From: Streptomyces sp. PKU-EA00015
GTDB taxonomy: Bacteria; Actinomycetota; Actinomycetes; Streptomycetales; Streptomycetaceae
Length of the DNA stretch: 64,000 nucleotides
Direction of reading: 5' to 3'
NCBI RefSeq assembly: GCF_013387495.1
Contig: NZ_JABZEE010000042.1
Coordinates: 47,487-111,486, forward strand
A program made the position numbers and the translations under genes. Below, piece by piece: positions 43,118 through 52,400 of this stretch; position 1 is the stretch's first letter, and each line of letters begins with the position of its first letter. Below the pieces are notes generated by a model, which was not told the DNA's origin, did not search any database, and saw only the letters and a list, made by a program, of their open reading frames with translations.

Positions 43118-44155
43118 TCAGCGACAGCTCGAAGCCGGCGGCCGTGAAGCGGCCGGCGAGGTCGGTGGCGATGGGCGGCAGCGCCTCTGTCGCCGCCTTG
43201 GCGCGCGACGCAAGGCGGTCGCGGCGGGCATCCGGAGCCGCCTTGTGCGAGGTGCCGACACGGGTCCGGGGTGGCCTCCGGAGTGGGTCGGCCCGTCGGG
43301 GCCCGAGGTCGGTGCCGCCTGCCGCTGTCCGGGTGCAGTCGCAGTCGTTCCCTTCGCCGGCTCCTCAGCCTTCTCGGCAGATGACGCCGGAGCCTCAGCA
43401 GCGGATCTCTCCGGCTTCGCCGCCCCCTTGAGACGTATGCCTTCCGAGGTCGGCTCCAACGCCGGCGTCAGAAGTCCCTGATCGTGGAGACGGCATCGCT
43501 CGAGGATCGTCCACTCGATCTTGTGGCCGGGCAGGTGCGTGCCGACGAACACCTCGCGGGTTCCGTTCTGCGTCTCGCAGCGAAACCGCAGGGCGTATCC
43601 GGCGACTTGCAGTTCATAGGGAGCAAGCTCGCTCCCCGGCCCGTACATGCGGATCGTGGAGGGCCTGCCCGGCGTTGCCCCGAGCCTCCTGCGGTCCTCC
43701 TCCCACTCGGTGAAGGAACGGCGGGCCATCTGCACATGCAGGAGGCGGCGCTTCTTCTTCGGTCCGAAGCGGATCTCGATCGCGTCACTGCGGGCGTGCT
43801 TCTGCCGGACGTACTCCACGGTGATGTTCGGCCGCCCCTGTCTGCGAAGCCAGCGGACAAGCGCCTCCCCGATGTAGAGGTGGTCGGCGCTGCTCTCGTC
43901 CCGGGCGGTACGGGTGCAACGGACTGGTGGGCGGTGGGCGAAGTGGGACTTCTTGTCGTCACACGCTCGCAGCGTGAGCAGCTTGCCGCAGCCCCCGAGG
44001 AGAACGCCACAGGAGAAGCCGTCGGCCCCGTGCATTCGGCGGAGCCGTTCGGCAGACTCCTTCTCGTACGGGAGGAAGACGGGATGCCGACTGTCGGAAC
44101 CGCCCAGGACAGCGGTCTGCACCTTGCGGTTGTCCTCGTCGGTCACGGCTGCCAT
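43118..44155 (-). CDS. CoiA-like competence / nuclease family protein
   Basis: Up to 345 residues, ATG 44155. The N-terminal zinc-finger-like block CGVLLGGCGKLLTLRACDDKKSHFAHRPPVRC and the following DHLYIGEALVRWLRRQGRPNITVEYVRQKHARSDAIEIRF resemble CoiA-family proteins, which carry a restriction-like nuclease fold. The last ~60 residues, from about 43280 downward, are low-complexity. Codon bias there moves to the frame of the downstream CCA-enzyme-like gene, so the true C-terminus is probably near 43240 and the remainder is an artefact of a frameshift. Confidence 0.65.
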   Translation of the reverse strand: MAAVTDEDNRKVQTAVLGGSDSRHPVFLPYEKESAERLRRMHGADGFSCGVLLGGCGKLLTLRACDDKKSHFAHRPPVRCTRTARDESSADHLYIGEALVRWLRRQGRPNITVEYVRQKHARSDAIEIRFGPKKKRRLLHVQMARRSFTEWEEDRRRLGATPGRPSTIRMYGPGSELAPYELQVAGYALRFRCETQNGTREVFVGTHLPGHKIEWTILERCRLHDQGLLTPALEPTSEGIRLKGAAKPERSAAEAPASSAEKAEEPAKGTTATAPGQRQAAPTSGPDGPTHSGGHPGPVSAPRTRRLRMPAATALRRAPRRRQRRCRPSPPTSPAASRPPASSCR

Positions 44156-44498
44156 CGGAGCGCGCTCCCCTGCTGGGTTGAAGGGAAGCCAGTCGGATCA
44201 CACGCGCTGCTCGGCTTCGCAGAGGCGGAATTCGACAGCCCTCCAGCGCTCCGCTCCGAGGCGGCGCGGAGCAGCACGGTCCGAAGTCCTGCCGGTCCCC
44301 TGGTCACGTACACCCTCTTCTGGACGACATCGATACGATTCCGTCCCAGTATGTGACCCGTGCACGAGTTCACAATAGGCGGCGTGGCATTCTGCATTAC
44401 CTCTTCGCTTTCCGGCCGCGCGCCATGGGCTCGCGGCTCACGTGGCTCGGTCAAGGACGGGACAGGGCCGGTGCGAAGCTTGCCTGAACGCCAAGGGG
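44156..44498. other. Intergenic region with a GTTCACA element
   Basis: About 340 bases upstream of the CoiA-like gene with no convincing gene. GTGCACGAGTTCACAATAG at 44360-44378 (core GTTCACA 44368-44374, plus strand) is near-identical to the copy at 37276-37290. Its orientation faces away from the CoiA-like gene, so it does not obey the simple promoter pattern of the other copies. Confidence 0.4.
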
Positions 44499-45470
44499 TT
44501 ACGCCCTTGTGCGCAACCAGGTGTCGCCGGTACGGAGCCACAGAACGCCGTCGCGGCCCTGGCCGCACCGCAGAACGACGCGCCCGGGCACCTCGACTCT
44601 GCGGCGACTGGTCACCGCCCAGGCGGCACCGTCGAATTCGGCGTGCACGAGTTCGACGGTCCATTGGTTGTGGTCGCGGCGGCTCAGCACGGCCCGGTCG
44701 CCGCGAACCGCGAACCCGTCCGGGGAATCGACGGGGCTCGGGTAGCTGGTCACTTCGCCGGTGGACGGGGTGATACGGGTCAGGAAGGTGCCGGACTCGC
44801 CACCCGAGTACCAGACGAGCCACACCCGGTCGCCCTCGGTCGCGGCGGTGCACCCTTCCAGCGGGGCATCGGGCAGCCTGCCCTTGGGTGTCCACGTCGC
44901 ACGGCCGTCGGTGCGCCAGCCCGCCAGCCCGGCCCCGGACTCGGGGTGGCCGCCGTAGATGCCCTCGTCTCCGTAGGCGGTCCAGATCCCTCCCCAGCGG
45001 TCGGTGATCAGGGCCGGGATGTCGTCACCGACGCAGAACTCGCCCTCGGGGTCCCCGAGGGCGAGAACACTACGGCGTTGGGCGTCCAGACGCCTTCGGT
45101 CCTGCTCGGGAACGTACGGCCGCCGACCAACAGGAACCGGGAACCCGGAAGCAGCGCGAGGTGGCTGGGCCGGATCCGGATGTTCACCAGCGACGTGCGC
45201 TGCTCCTCCTGCCCGGCGATGGTGACCAGTTCGGCGTCGAACGGGCCTTTCGGGCCCCAGCCGACCCATCCCTTGACGGAGGTGTTGTGCTGCAAGTATC
45301 GCCGGTGGACGAGCATGACCGCGAGTTCGCCGGCCGGCCCGGCACTCCACCACAGAGCCCGGTAGCCCCGCGAGATATCGGCGGCAGGCAGGCTCCACGC
45401 CTCGTGGGCCGCGGGATCGGAGTGATGACTCGACTCGGGACACCTGTTCGTCAAGTGCAGTCGCTTTCAT
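44499..45470 (-). pseudogene. Beta-propeller-like protein gene with frame breaks
   Basis: Start ATG 45470 (MKATALDEQ) or TTG 45454. The middle (about 45420-45065) is coding in one frame (DPAAHEAWSLPAADISRGYRALWW ... LLVGGRTFPS). The rest is in another (LALGDPEGEFCVGDDIPALITDRWGGIWTAYGDEGIYGG ... DTWLRTRA). The second break falls in a perfect GC palindrome, CCCTCGGGGTCCCCGAGGG at 45043-45061, a place prone to sequencing compression. W/G-rich repeats such as GGIWTAYGDEGIYGG suggest a propeller-like fold of about 320 residues. It is the last gene of the minus-strand cluster with the SMI1/KNR4-like gene. Confidence 0.6.
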
Positions 45471-45546
45471 GGCTCCAGGGCCTGCGCCACCTGAAGATCC
45501 CAACCTTACCGGGCTGGTCGCGGGACGGCTTGGCGGGTTGGAACAT

Positions 45547-46410
45547 CTACGCGCCCTCGTCGACGAAGGCGTCCCAGGCCGCCAGCGGCTGGCCGTCGGC
45601 CGCGGTGATCCGGAGCACCTCGCAGCGCATCCGCCCAACGGCGGCGAAGAGGCGTTGCCGAGCAGCCGCACTGTCCTCTGGCGGGAACGAGATGCGGATC
45701 TGGTGCGGACGTGACATGTCGTACGTGAGCAGCCAGTCGGTGTCGGCGGTCGCGAAGTGGTCCTGGCCCATGTCGGCGTCGCCGGAGCGCCAACTGCCCC
45801 TACCCACGGTCGGGGCCAGCGCCTCCCGCAGGATCGCCAGCCGCCGGTCGTACGTCAACGGCCCCTCGGACAGCCGAAGGCAGCGGTGGGTGCGGGGCCG
45901 GAAGGCGTTGAACCACGGGGCCAGGTCCGGCTCCATGTCGACGAGCAGCCGGGAGTCGAGACGTGCCCCGGCCCAGGCCTCGACGAACGCGGCCGCGCCC
46001 ATGGGATGTGTCTCGTACCAGCCGTCGCGGCTCCACACCACGACGGGCCAGCTCTCGGGCGCCCCGTCGGTGAACCAGCAGAGTCGGTCGGCGTCGACGG
46101 TGGTCCCCCAGACCAGCAGCCCGCCGGGAGCCGGGTGGAGCGGATACGGGTAGCGCTCCCGGTTCCTGTCGGGCGTACCCGACGGCCTGCCGCGCTGCCA
46201 TTCGAGGCGGTTGTGCTCGCGCGTGCCGAAGGGTGTGCGGAGGTTGAGGTAGTCGCAGAACTCGCCCCACCCGTACGTCTCGACGAGACGCTTGTAGTCG
46301 GCGGGCAGCGGTGTGCCGAGCGCGCTCTCGGCGGCGGTCCAACTTCCGCGTGCGTCGACCGGGGCAGCCGGCGGTGTCACGAGTAGCACGAGCGCGGTGT
46401 TGTCCGTCAT
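45547..46410 (-). CDS. SMI1/KNR4 (SUKH) family protein
   Basis: 287 residues, ATG 46410 overlapping the stop of the preceding zinc-ribbon gene (ATGA). Residues 20-110 show the SUKH core: WTAAESALGTPLPADYKRLVETYGWGEFCDYLNLRTPFG, then LLVWGTTVDADRLCWFTDGAPESWPVVVWSRDGWYE. The C-terminal ~90 residues are an extra domain. SUKH proteins are often immunity proteins against secreted toxins; no toxin is encoded beside it here, so it may be an orphan or have another role. Confidence 0.8.
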   Translation of the reverse strand: MTDNTALVLLVTPPAAPVDARGSWTAAESALGTPLPADYKRLVETYGWGEFCDYLNLRTPFGTREHNRLEWQRGRPSGTPDRNRERYPYPLHPAPGGLLVWGTTVDADRLCWFTDGAPESWPVVVWSRDGWYETHPMGAAAFVEAWAGARLDSRLLVDMEPDLAPWFNAFRPRTHRCLRLSEGPLTYDRRLAILREALAPTVGRGSWRSGDADMGQDHFATADTDWLLTYDMSRPHQIRISFPPEDSAAARQRLFAAVGRMRCEVLRITAADGQPLAAWDAFVDEGA

Positions 46411-46739
46411 GGCACGTCAGGGCGTGTGAGTGCGGTGGCGATCGGCTCGCCGTTGCGCTCGGCGTACGTCATCCGCTCGCGCACCTCGCGCAAGGTGCGC
46501 GGACGGTAGCCGGGCCCGCAGCAGCAGCCCATGTGGAAGCGGACGCCCGCGTGCAGGAGGACGGACAGCGTCCGCCAGGCCGTGGTGTCCCTGCGGCGGG
46601 GCGCCGCGAACGCGGACCCCACGTGGATCAGCGGCTTCGCGCACCGGGGGCAGCTGCGTTGCGGCCTGTCCCGGTCGTGGGGCTGCTTGTACGAGGCCCG
46701 GCAGGGCAGGCAGACGTACGAGGTCTTCGAGTGGGACAT
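46407..46739 (-). CDS. Small zinc-ribbon-like protein
   Basis: 110 residues from ATG 46739. CLPCRASYKQ ... CPRCAKPLIHVG gives two CxxC pairs for a zinc ribbon at 10-43. HMGCCCGPGYRPRTLREVRERMTYAERNGEP completes a conserved-looking C-terminus. Relatives in Streptomyces are sometimes labelled deoxyxylulose-5-phosphate synthase, which cannot be right at this size. Coupled to the SMI1/KNR4-like gene. Confidence 0.7.
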   Translation of the reverse strand: MSHSKTSYVCLPCRASYKQPHDRDRPQRSCPRCAKPLIHVGSAFAAPRRRDTTAWRTLSVLLHAGVRFHMGCCCGPGYRPRTLREVRERMTYAERNGEPIATALTRPDVP

Positions 46740-46884
46740 GCGGCAAGGGTAGGCGGGCGGAGGTGGGGCTCGACCGGGTTTTGGCGCGCACCCGGGGCTC
46801 ATGATGGTCTGTGTGTCCGTCGGGTGGGGCGCACACAGGTGGGCCGTCGCGTCGCCGCTATTGGGGGTGCGGTGCGGGAAGGGC

Positions 46885-47583
46885 ATGGCGCACACTCGGT
46901 GGGTGATCGTGTTGCAGCCAGTCCTCGAGGTCTACTGTTCCGCGGACTTCGCTCTCTGGCCGGTCGCCGAGGTCGAGCGGTACGGCTTCATGCCGCTCAG
47001 CGGGGCCCTGGCTGCGGCCGAGGTCGGCACGGCGGTCATGCGCATCGCCGAGTGCAACAACGTCGAGCCGGAGACGGACGGACACCCGCCGAAGCCCGCC
47101 GACCCTCTCGGGGCTTTCCTGTACGGGCTGCTCACCTTGGAGAACCTCTTCACGGCGGGCGGTCTGCGCGTCACCGACACCGACGCCGGGGTGACCCTGC
47201 TGCCGGGCTGCTGCAACGGACTCGAAGAGCGCGGCGACTGGTTCGACGTCCTCGACGGCGACGGCTGGGCCTCCTTCGGCCACGATCCCTCCCCGCTGGC
47301 CGAACGGCGCGGCGACAGGGTCCAGCTGACCGTGGACGTCGAGCGGGACGACAGCCCGGTGATCGAGCTGCCTGCCGAGGAACTGCGGCGTCTGCTCGCC
47401 GGGGCGGAGCGCCATCTGGCCGACTTCTTGGACTTGGCGGCTGCTTGGGCCGCTCGGCACCTGCCGCATCATGCCAGCAGGGTCACGGCGGCTCTCGCTC
47501 GCGCCCTGGTTCTGCCCGTTCCGGGCTCGGCGGTCACGCCCGACGAGCTGTCGGGGCGTTCCGGGTTGCGGGCTGACGGCTGA
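46885..47583 (+). CDS. Protein of unknown function
   Basis: 232 residues from ATG 46885 (GGGAAGGG just upstream). The body VLEVYCSADFALWPVAEVERYGFMPLSG ... LLTLENLFTAGGLRVTDTDAGVTLLPGCCNGLEERGDWFDVLDG is acidic and globular, ending in a helix bundle. No motif is recognised. The gene diverges from the zinc-ribbon gene and its 3' end overlaps the convergent ATPase gene by 50 bases. Confidence 0.65.
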   Translation: MAHTRWVIVLQPVLEVYCSADFALWPVAEVERYGFMPLSGALAAAEVGTAVMRIAECNNVEPETDGHPPKPADPLGAFLYGLLTLENLFTAGGLRVTDTDAGVTLLPGCCNGLEERGDWFDVLDGDGWASFGHDPSPLAERRGDRVQLTVDVERDDSPVIELPAEELRRLLAGAERHLADFLDLAAAWAARHLPHHASRVTAALARALVLPVPGSAVTPDELSGRSGLRADG

Positions 47584-48112
47584 CGTCGTCCGTGGCGTGG
47601 TTCCGGTCCGCCGCCGTCGCCGTGGCGTGTCCGGTGCGGAGGGGCGGGGCGGTGGTCGGCGGCTGGAGAGACACCTCGGCCCAGACCGTCTTGGTGTACG
47701 CGTCGCGGACGGTGCATCCCCACCGGGCCGCATACGCGTCGACGAGGTACAGGCCGCGGCTGGCGGGCGCGTCGGGTGAGGGCGTCAGTGGTTCGGAGGC
47801 GGGTTGCTGGAGCGGGCGTTCGGGCCGGGTGTCGGTCACCTCGATGCGGACCGCGTCGGGCAGGAGGCGCAGGGTGAGGCGGAAGTCGCGGCCGGGGACG
47901 CGGCCGTGGGTGATGGCGTTGGCCGCCAGCTCGGCCGTGACGAGCGCGACGGCCTGGGTGGCGTCGACGTCGTGCGGAAGGCCGGTCCACTCGGCTAGCT
48001 GCTGCACGGCGAGCTTGCGGGCGAGGCGGGCGCCGCGTCGTGTGCTGCTGAGGCGCAGGGTCAAGTGGCGGGCGGCGGTGCGGGGTTCGTCGGCGATGTC
48101 CTGTTGCGTCAC
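47534..48112 (-). CDS. HATPase-type anti-sigma / serine kinase regulatory protein
   Basis: 192 residues from GTG 48112. GHKL ATPase domain: VALVTAELAANAITHGRVPGRD (N box), RIEVTDTRPERPL and RGLYLVDAYAARWGC. It is a paralogue of the gene at 12093 (shared TRRGARLAR helix). It is encoded divergently from an XRE-DUF397 pair, the standard Streptomyces three-gene regulatory cassette, in which such proteins are thought to act as anti-sigma or switch components. The Thr/Arg-rich C-terminal tail overlaps the convergent gene. Confidence 0.8.
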   Translation of the reverse strand: MTQQDIADEPRTAARHLTLRLSSTRRGARLARKLAVQQLAEWTGLPHDVDATQAVALVTAELAANAITHGRVPGRDFRLTLRLLPDAVRIEVTDTRPERPLQQPASEPLTPSPDAPASRGLYLVDAYAARWGCTVRDAYTKTVWAEVSLQPPTTAPPLRTGHATATAADRNHATDDVSRQPATRNAPTARRA

Positions 48113-48344
48113 GCGGTCATCGTGGGTGGGTGACTGCGTCGCTGACCAGGGGCGACGGCCGTACGGGGTGGGTGGCGTACGGGGGTGGAGGTCGTGATCG
48201 TGAGGGTTGTACGGGGCGTGTACGGGCGTTGTACGGGTACGGGGGCGTGTCCCGGGAATCGCTGCCTGCGTTGAACCTTGGCGCGGCGCGTTGGGGCTGG
48301 CAAGCGTCGTGGTGTGGGCGGGGTGCACTCGGGGACGGAAGGGC

Positions 48345-49202
48345 GTGAGGGCGGTGCGGGACACGCGAAACAGCCGGACGGTAAAGGCTGCCAGGGAGGA
48401 GAGCGATCTGCCGGGGGCCTGGTCGGCGTACGGCAGGCTGCTGCAGCACTTTCGGAAACGGGCCGGGTTGAACCAGCAGGCGCTCGGCGAGGCCATCGGC
48501 TACTCGCTGGAGCAGGTCGCGTCGGTGGAGCAGGGGCGGCGGCCGGCGAAGGCGACGTTCACGACGGCGGCGGACCGCGTGCTGGAGGCGCGGGGCGTTC
48601 TGGAGGTCCTCCAGGACGAGGTGGACCGGGCGAAGCTGCCACAGTTCTTCCGCAACTTCGCGCTGATCGAGGCGGAGGTGGTGAGCCGCTTCTCGTACGA
48701 TCCGCTGCTGGTGCCGGGGCTGTTGCAGACGGAGGCGTACGCGCGGGCGGTGTTCGCGGGGCACTGTCCTCCGCTGAGCGAGGAGATCGTCGACCAGCAC
48801 ACGGAGGCGCGGCTGAGTCGCCAGAAGTTGCTGACGCGGGTGCCGCTGGCGGAGCTGTCGTTCGTCGTGAGCGAGGAGGCGTTGCGTGACCCGGTCGGCG
48901 ATTCGGAAGTCATGCGCGGGCAGTGGCAGCGACTTCTGGAGGTCAGTGCGTTCAGGAATGTCGAGGTTCAGGTCATGCCTGCACGTCGGGGGTTCCATCC
49001 GGGCAAGAACGGTGCCTTCGTGATCGTGGAGTCGAAGGAGCACAGGCACTTCGGGTACTTCGAGTCGCAAGGCGTCGGGTGCGTCGTGCAAGATGCCGCT
49101 GAGGTCAGCGCCTTCGGGCTGCGCTATGGCAAGCTGCGATCGCAGGCCTTGAACGTCGAAGAGTCTGCGCGGCTCATCGAACGGATGGTTGGAGAGACAT
49201 GA
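48345..49202 (+). CDS. XRE-family regulator with DUF5753 domain
   Basis: 285 residues from GTG 48345 (GTG 48354 also possible). The HTH is LLQHFRKRAGLNQQALGEAIGYSLEQVASVEQGRRPAK (~28-66). DUF5753 follows from YDPLLVPGLLQTEAYARAVFAGHCPPLSEE to the C-terminus. Such regulators (BldB/AbaA-type clusters) pair with the small DUF397 protein encoded next, which begins within the stop codon (ATGA). Targets unknown. Confidence 0.88.
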   Translation: MRAVRDTRNSRTVKAAREESDLPGAWSAYGRLLQHFRKRAGLNQQALGEAIGYSLEQVASVEQGRRPAKATFTTAADRVLEARGVLEVLQDEVDRAKLPQFFRNFALIEAEVVSRFSYDPLLVPGLLQTEAYARAVFAGHCPPLSEEIVDQHTEARLSRQKLLTRVPLAELSFVVSEEALRDPVGDSEVMRGQWQRLLEVSAFRNVEVQVMPARRGFHPGKNGAFVIVESKEHRHFGYFESQGVGCVVQDAAEVSAFGLRYGKLRSQALNVEESARLIERMVGET

Positions 49203-49405
49203 GCGTGGAGCAGGTGGCCGACAGCGTGGACGGGCTCCGCTGGTTCAAGAGCAGCTACAGCGGATCGGACGGCGGCGACTGCGTGGAGGTGGCCGCTGGC
49301 CTGGACGCCGTGTTCGTGCGGGACTCGAAGGCGGCCGGCAGCGGGCCAGTGCTGCGGGTCAGCCATGTTGAATGGGTCGCGTTCGTCGCGCTCACGGCGG
49401 GCTAG
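49199..49405 (+). CDS. DUF397 domain protein
   Basis: 68 residues; contains the DUF397 hallmark LRWFKSSYSGSDGGDCVEVA and VFVRDSKAAGSGPVLRVSHVEWVAFV. Translationally coupled (ATGA) to the XRE regulator and followed by a strong terminator. Confidence 0.9.
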   Translation: MSVEQVADSVDGLRWFKSSYSGSDGGDCVEVAAGLDAVFVRDSKAAGSGPVLRVSHVEWVAFVALTAG

Positions 49406-49429
49406 CTCCGACCAGGACTTCCGAGCGAA

Positions 49430-49478
49430 ACAATGGGCTGGTTCGCGTCACTTGAGGTGACGCGAACCAGCCCATTGT
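49430..49478. terminator. Very long perfect hairpin terminator
   Basis: 22-bp perfect stem (49430-49451 with 49457-49478) and a 5-base loop TTGAG, between the convergent DUF397 and drmMI genes. Confidence 0.85.
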
Positions 49479-49490
49479 CATGCTGTCGGC

Positions 49491-52400
49491 TCAGAAGAGG
49501 GCACCCTCGATGCCCTCACCGAAATCCGAACCACCTCGTGCGGCCAGCTGCTCCTTACGCTTCCGGATGGCCTCGGGAGAAGGCGGGGGGAGGTCGGGGT
49601 GCTTCTCCCTGGCCTTCTTCTCCGTCACTCCCTTGTGCAGACCGAGGTGAACTTCGTCGGCGTACGCCTGGTGGTTCAACTGCCGCAGGCGGTCGATGAT
49701 TTCAGTTCGGGCGAGGAGTCCGATCGTGTAGCGAGTGCCCTGATCGGTCTCATGAAAGCCGTGGTCTAGCGGGAAGGCCTCGTGGGTTGGATCGATCGGC
49801 GGGGTCTGCCCAGAGTGATCCAGGAGATCGTGCCAGCCATAGGCCTCGACGGTCGCCTTGTCAATAGCTTCGTGGATACGCCGGAGCTCCACGATGTCCT
49901 CGTCCTGGCAGTCAGGGATGTGCACTAGATTGTAGACGGAAGTGAGACCCATTTTACGGTCTGCCATAAGGTCTCGCCGGTGAGCATCGAGTTCGCCACC
50001 GAGGGTACGGAGGCGCGTGGTGAGCGCGGGCCGAACAAATGTCACTGCAACGTCAGAGGGTGAGTAACTCAAGTCCGCCTTCATGGTGGCACTCCTGTCC
50101 AGAGCCCACCAATAATGCAAGCAACTGCTATAGAGGGCCAAGTCGGCATAGTCTTCGGTCGCGAACACGATGACTTTGTGCGAGAAGACCTGTCGGGCCG
50201 ACACCATAACTGGCATCACCGTTTTGCTCACCTGGGCAAGAGCGACGCAGCGCTCGACTCCGGAAATGGCCTCCTCCATACCCTTCCGGTAGTCGGCAAA
50301 CCGCCACCATCGACGCCCATGAGCTGCCCTGTTACGCCCCTCACGTTCAGGACGCACCAATCGCTCCACGATCTCAAGGCAATCCGGATAAGAGCGAGCT
50401 TGGTCCAGATCTCGCTCGCCAAAGTTGATGACCCATCTACTGGCTTGACTGGCCGGACTCTGATTCAGGTCCTGACCGATTACATAGGGGAACACAACGT
50501 CCGCGTTGCGAGCTGCCCGAGCAAGAAGCCGAGAGGCTTCCTCATGGTTGAGTACGAATCCGGAACCGTTCACATGATGGCCGATGAAGGCGAAACGCCC
50601 TTCCTGTACCAAGCCGAACGCCTTGCTCTCCAAACGCGTAGCCGCCGAGAGTGACGCCGTGATCCCGGGGACAGATCCACCATCGAGTACCTTCAGAGCA
50701 ATCTTGATACGCCCCATCCACACTGCACAGTATTCGAGAGCCGCGCTACGCGAAGGCCAAGGCTCGCTTCGAATCGCACGGTTGATGGTCCACCCGGATG
50801 ACAGGAGTTGTTCCAGACCAACTGCGCGAGTATCCCCCTGAGCGAGGCTGTTGGTTGCGAGAAGCGCCAAGGCTCCTTCTTGCCCAACTAGTGCACTGCA
50901 CCGCATCAGAAAGAACGCCACCAGATCCGTATTCGTCTTGCTGACGCCGTTCGAGACATGCTCGGCGATCATCTGCCGGTACGCCACTCCCATCGAGGGC
51001 GTGATCTTGGCTCCCCCCAAAAACGGAGGGTTTCCCACAACGGCATCGAACCCGCCCCGCTTGGAGAACACCTCCGGAAACACCAATGGCCAATGCACAG
51101 GCCGCCGCTGCAGCGCCCCGTCTGGCAGCTCCGCTGCCAGCCACTCCTCCGCCTGCGCCCGCGCCTCCCGGACCACCTCCGAGTCGTCCTCGACCCCGTT
51201 TTCCATGATCTGCTGCACGATCCACGCTGCCTGCGGAAACAGCTCCCGCACCCGCTCGCCGCCGTTCGGGGCGTACCACTCCACGCGCCCCGACGCGCAC
51301 GTGGCCAGCGCTGCCCCCGCGATCAGGTCACCCACCAGCCGCAGCCGCTCCGAGTGCCGGTTGACCTCCGCCAGCCGGGCGCGCTTGTCCTTGAGGGCCT
51401 GCAAGTCGACGCCCTTGATCGCGGTGATGGCCAGACGCTCCTGCGTCAACTGGTCCACCAACTGACGGGCTTCCTCCGCCAGGATGTCCGACTGACGCCC
51501 CGGCTTCATGTGCACGGACTGAAGCTGCTCCATGCTGTGCACGCCCAGCAGCGAGTCCCCGGCCACCAGCCGGTCGTCCAGGAACGTGAACGGCCGCTCC
51601 GGGTCCATCGAGACCAGCCACAGCGACAGCTTCGCCATCTCCACGGCCATCGGGTTGATGTCCACCCCGTACAGGCAGTGCTCGATGATCTGACGGCGTG
51701 CCTCGACGACGACAGGGTCCTGTTCCGCGTCCGCCGCCGTCACGGCGTCGACCGCGCGGCCGGCCCGGTACGCCATCGCGTCCAGGTCACCCTTGTCTTC
51801 CTTGGCCTCAATGAGCCGGTCAGCCAGGTAACGGCAGGCGGCCACCAGGAAGGCCGCCGAGCCCATCGCAATGTCGGCGACCTTGAGTTCCAAAATCTGC
51901 TCAGGTTCCTTGAGTCGCCACTTCCAAGTGTCCGCCGTCTGCAGCGGGCCCGGCTCGTAGACCAGCGGCTCCAGCGCGTGCAGCACGACCTCCTCCGCCA
52001 GGAAGCGCGGCGTGTAGTGCGTGCCCGTGTTCTTCCGGAGCGAGGACTCCGTGACGTACAGCGCACCGTTCGGAATCACCGTGGGCAGCCCCCGCAGGTC
52101 ATCCCGCAGAATGCCCACGAACGGCAGCAGCCGCTCCGTCAGCTCAGCGTCCTTCGTGACCGCGTTCAGCCGACGCCGCGCCTCCGCCGCGTCCTCCGCA
52201 GACACCGGCGCGAGCTTCTTTTCCAGCTGCCCCGCCGTCGCCGGCGGCTTCGGGTCCTTCCACTTCTCATGGATGGACTTGGCCAGCGCCGTCACCGACG
52301 CGCCCGCCTTCGCCGCCAGCGACTCCAGCTCCCGCAGCGGCACCTCGTGCTCAAGCCCCTCGGGCCCGATGAGGCCGACCATGTGCTCCGTGGCCCGGCG

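Noticed and set aside
46407..46739. Deoxyxylulose-5-phosphate synthase, a label sometimes given to such genes
   Set aside because: At 110 residues with two CxxC pairs and no thiamine-diphosphate motif it cannot be that enzyme.
47534..48496. Long N-terminal extension (to 48496) of the ATPase gene
   Set aside because: It lies antisense to the XRE regulator start and has Pro/Thr-rich shadow composition; GTG 48112 gives the normal family length.
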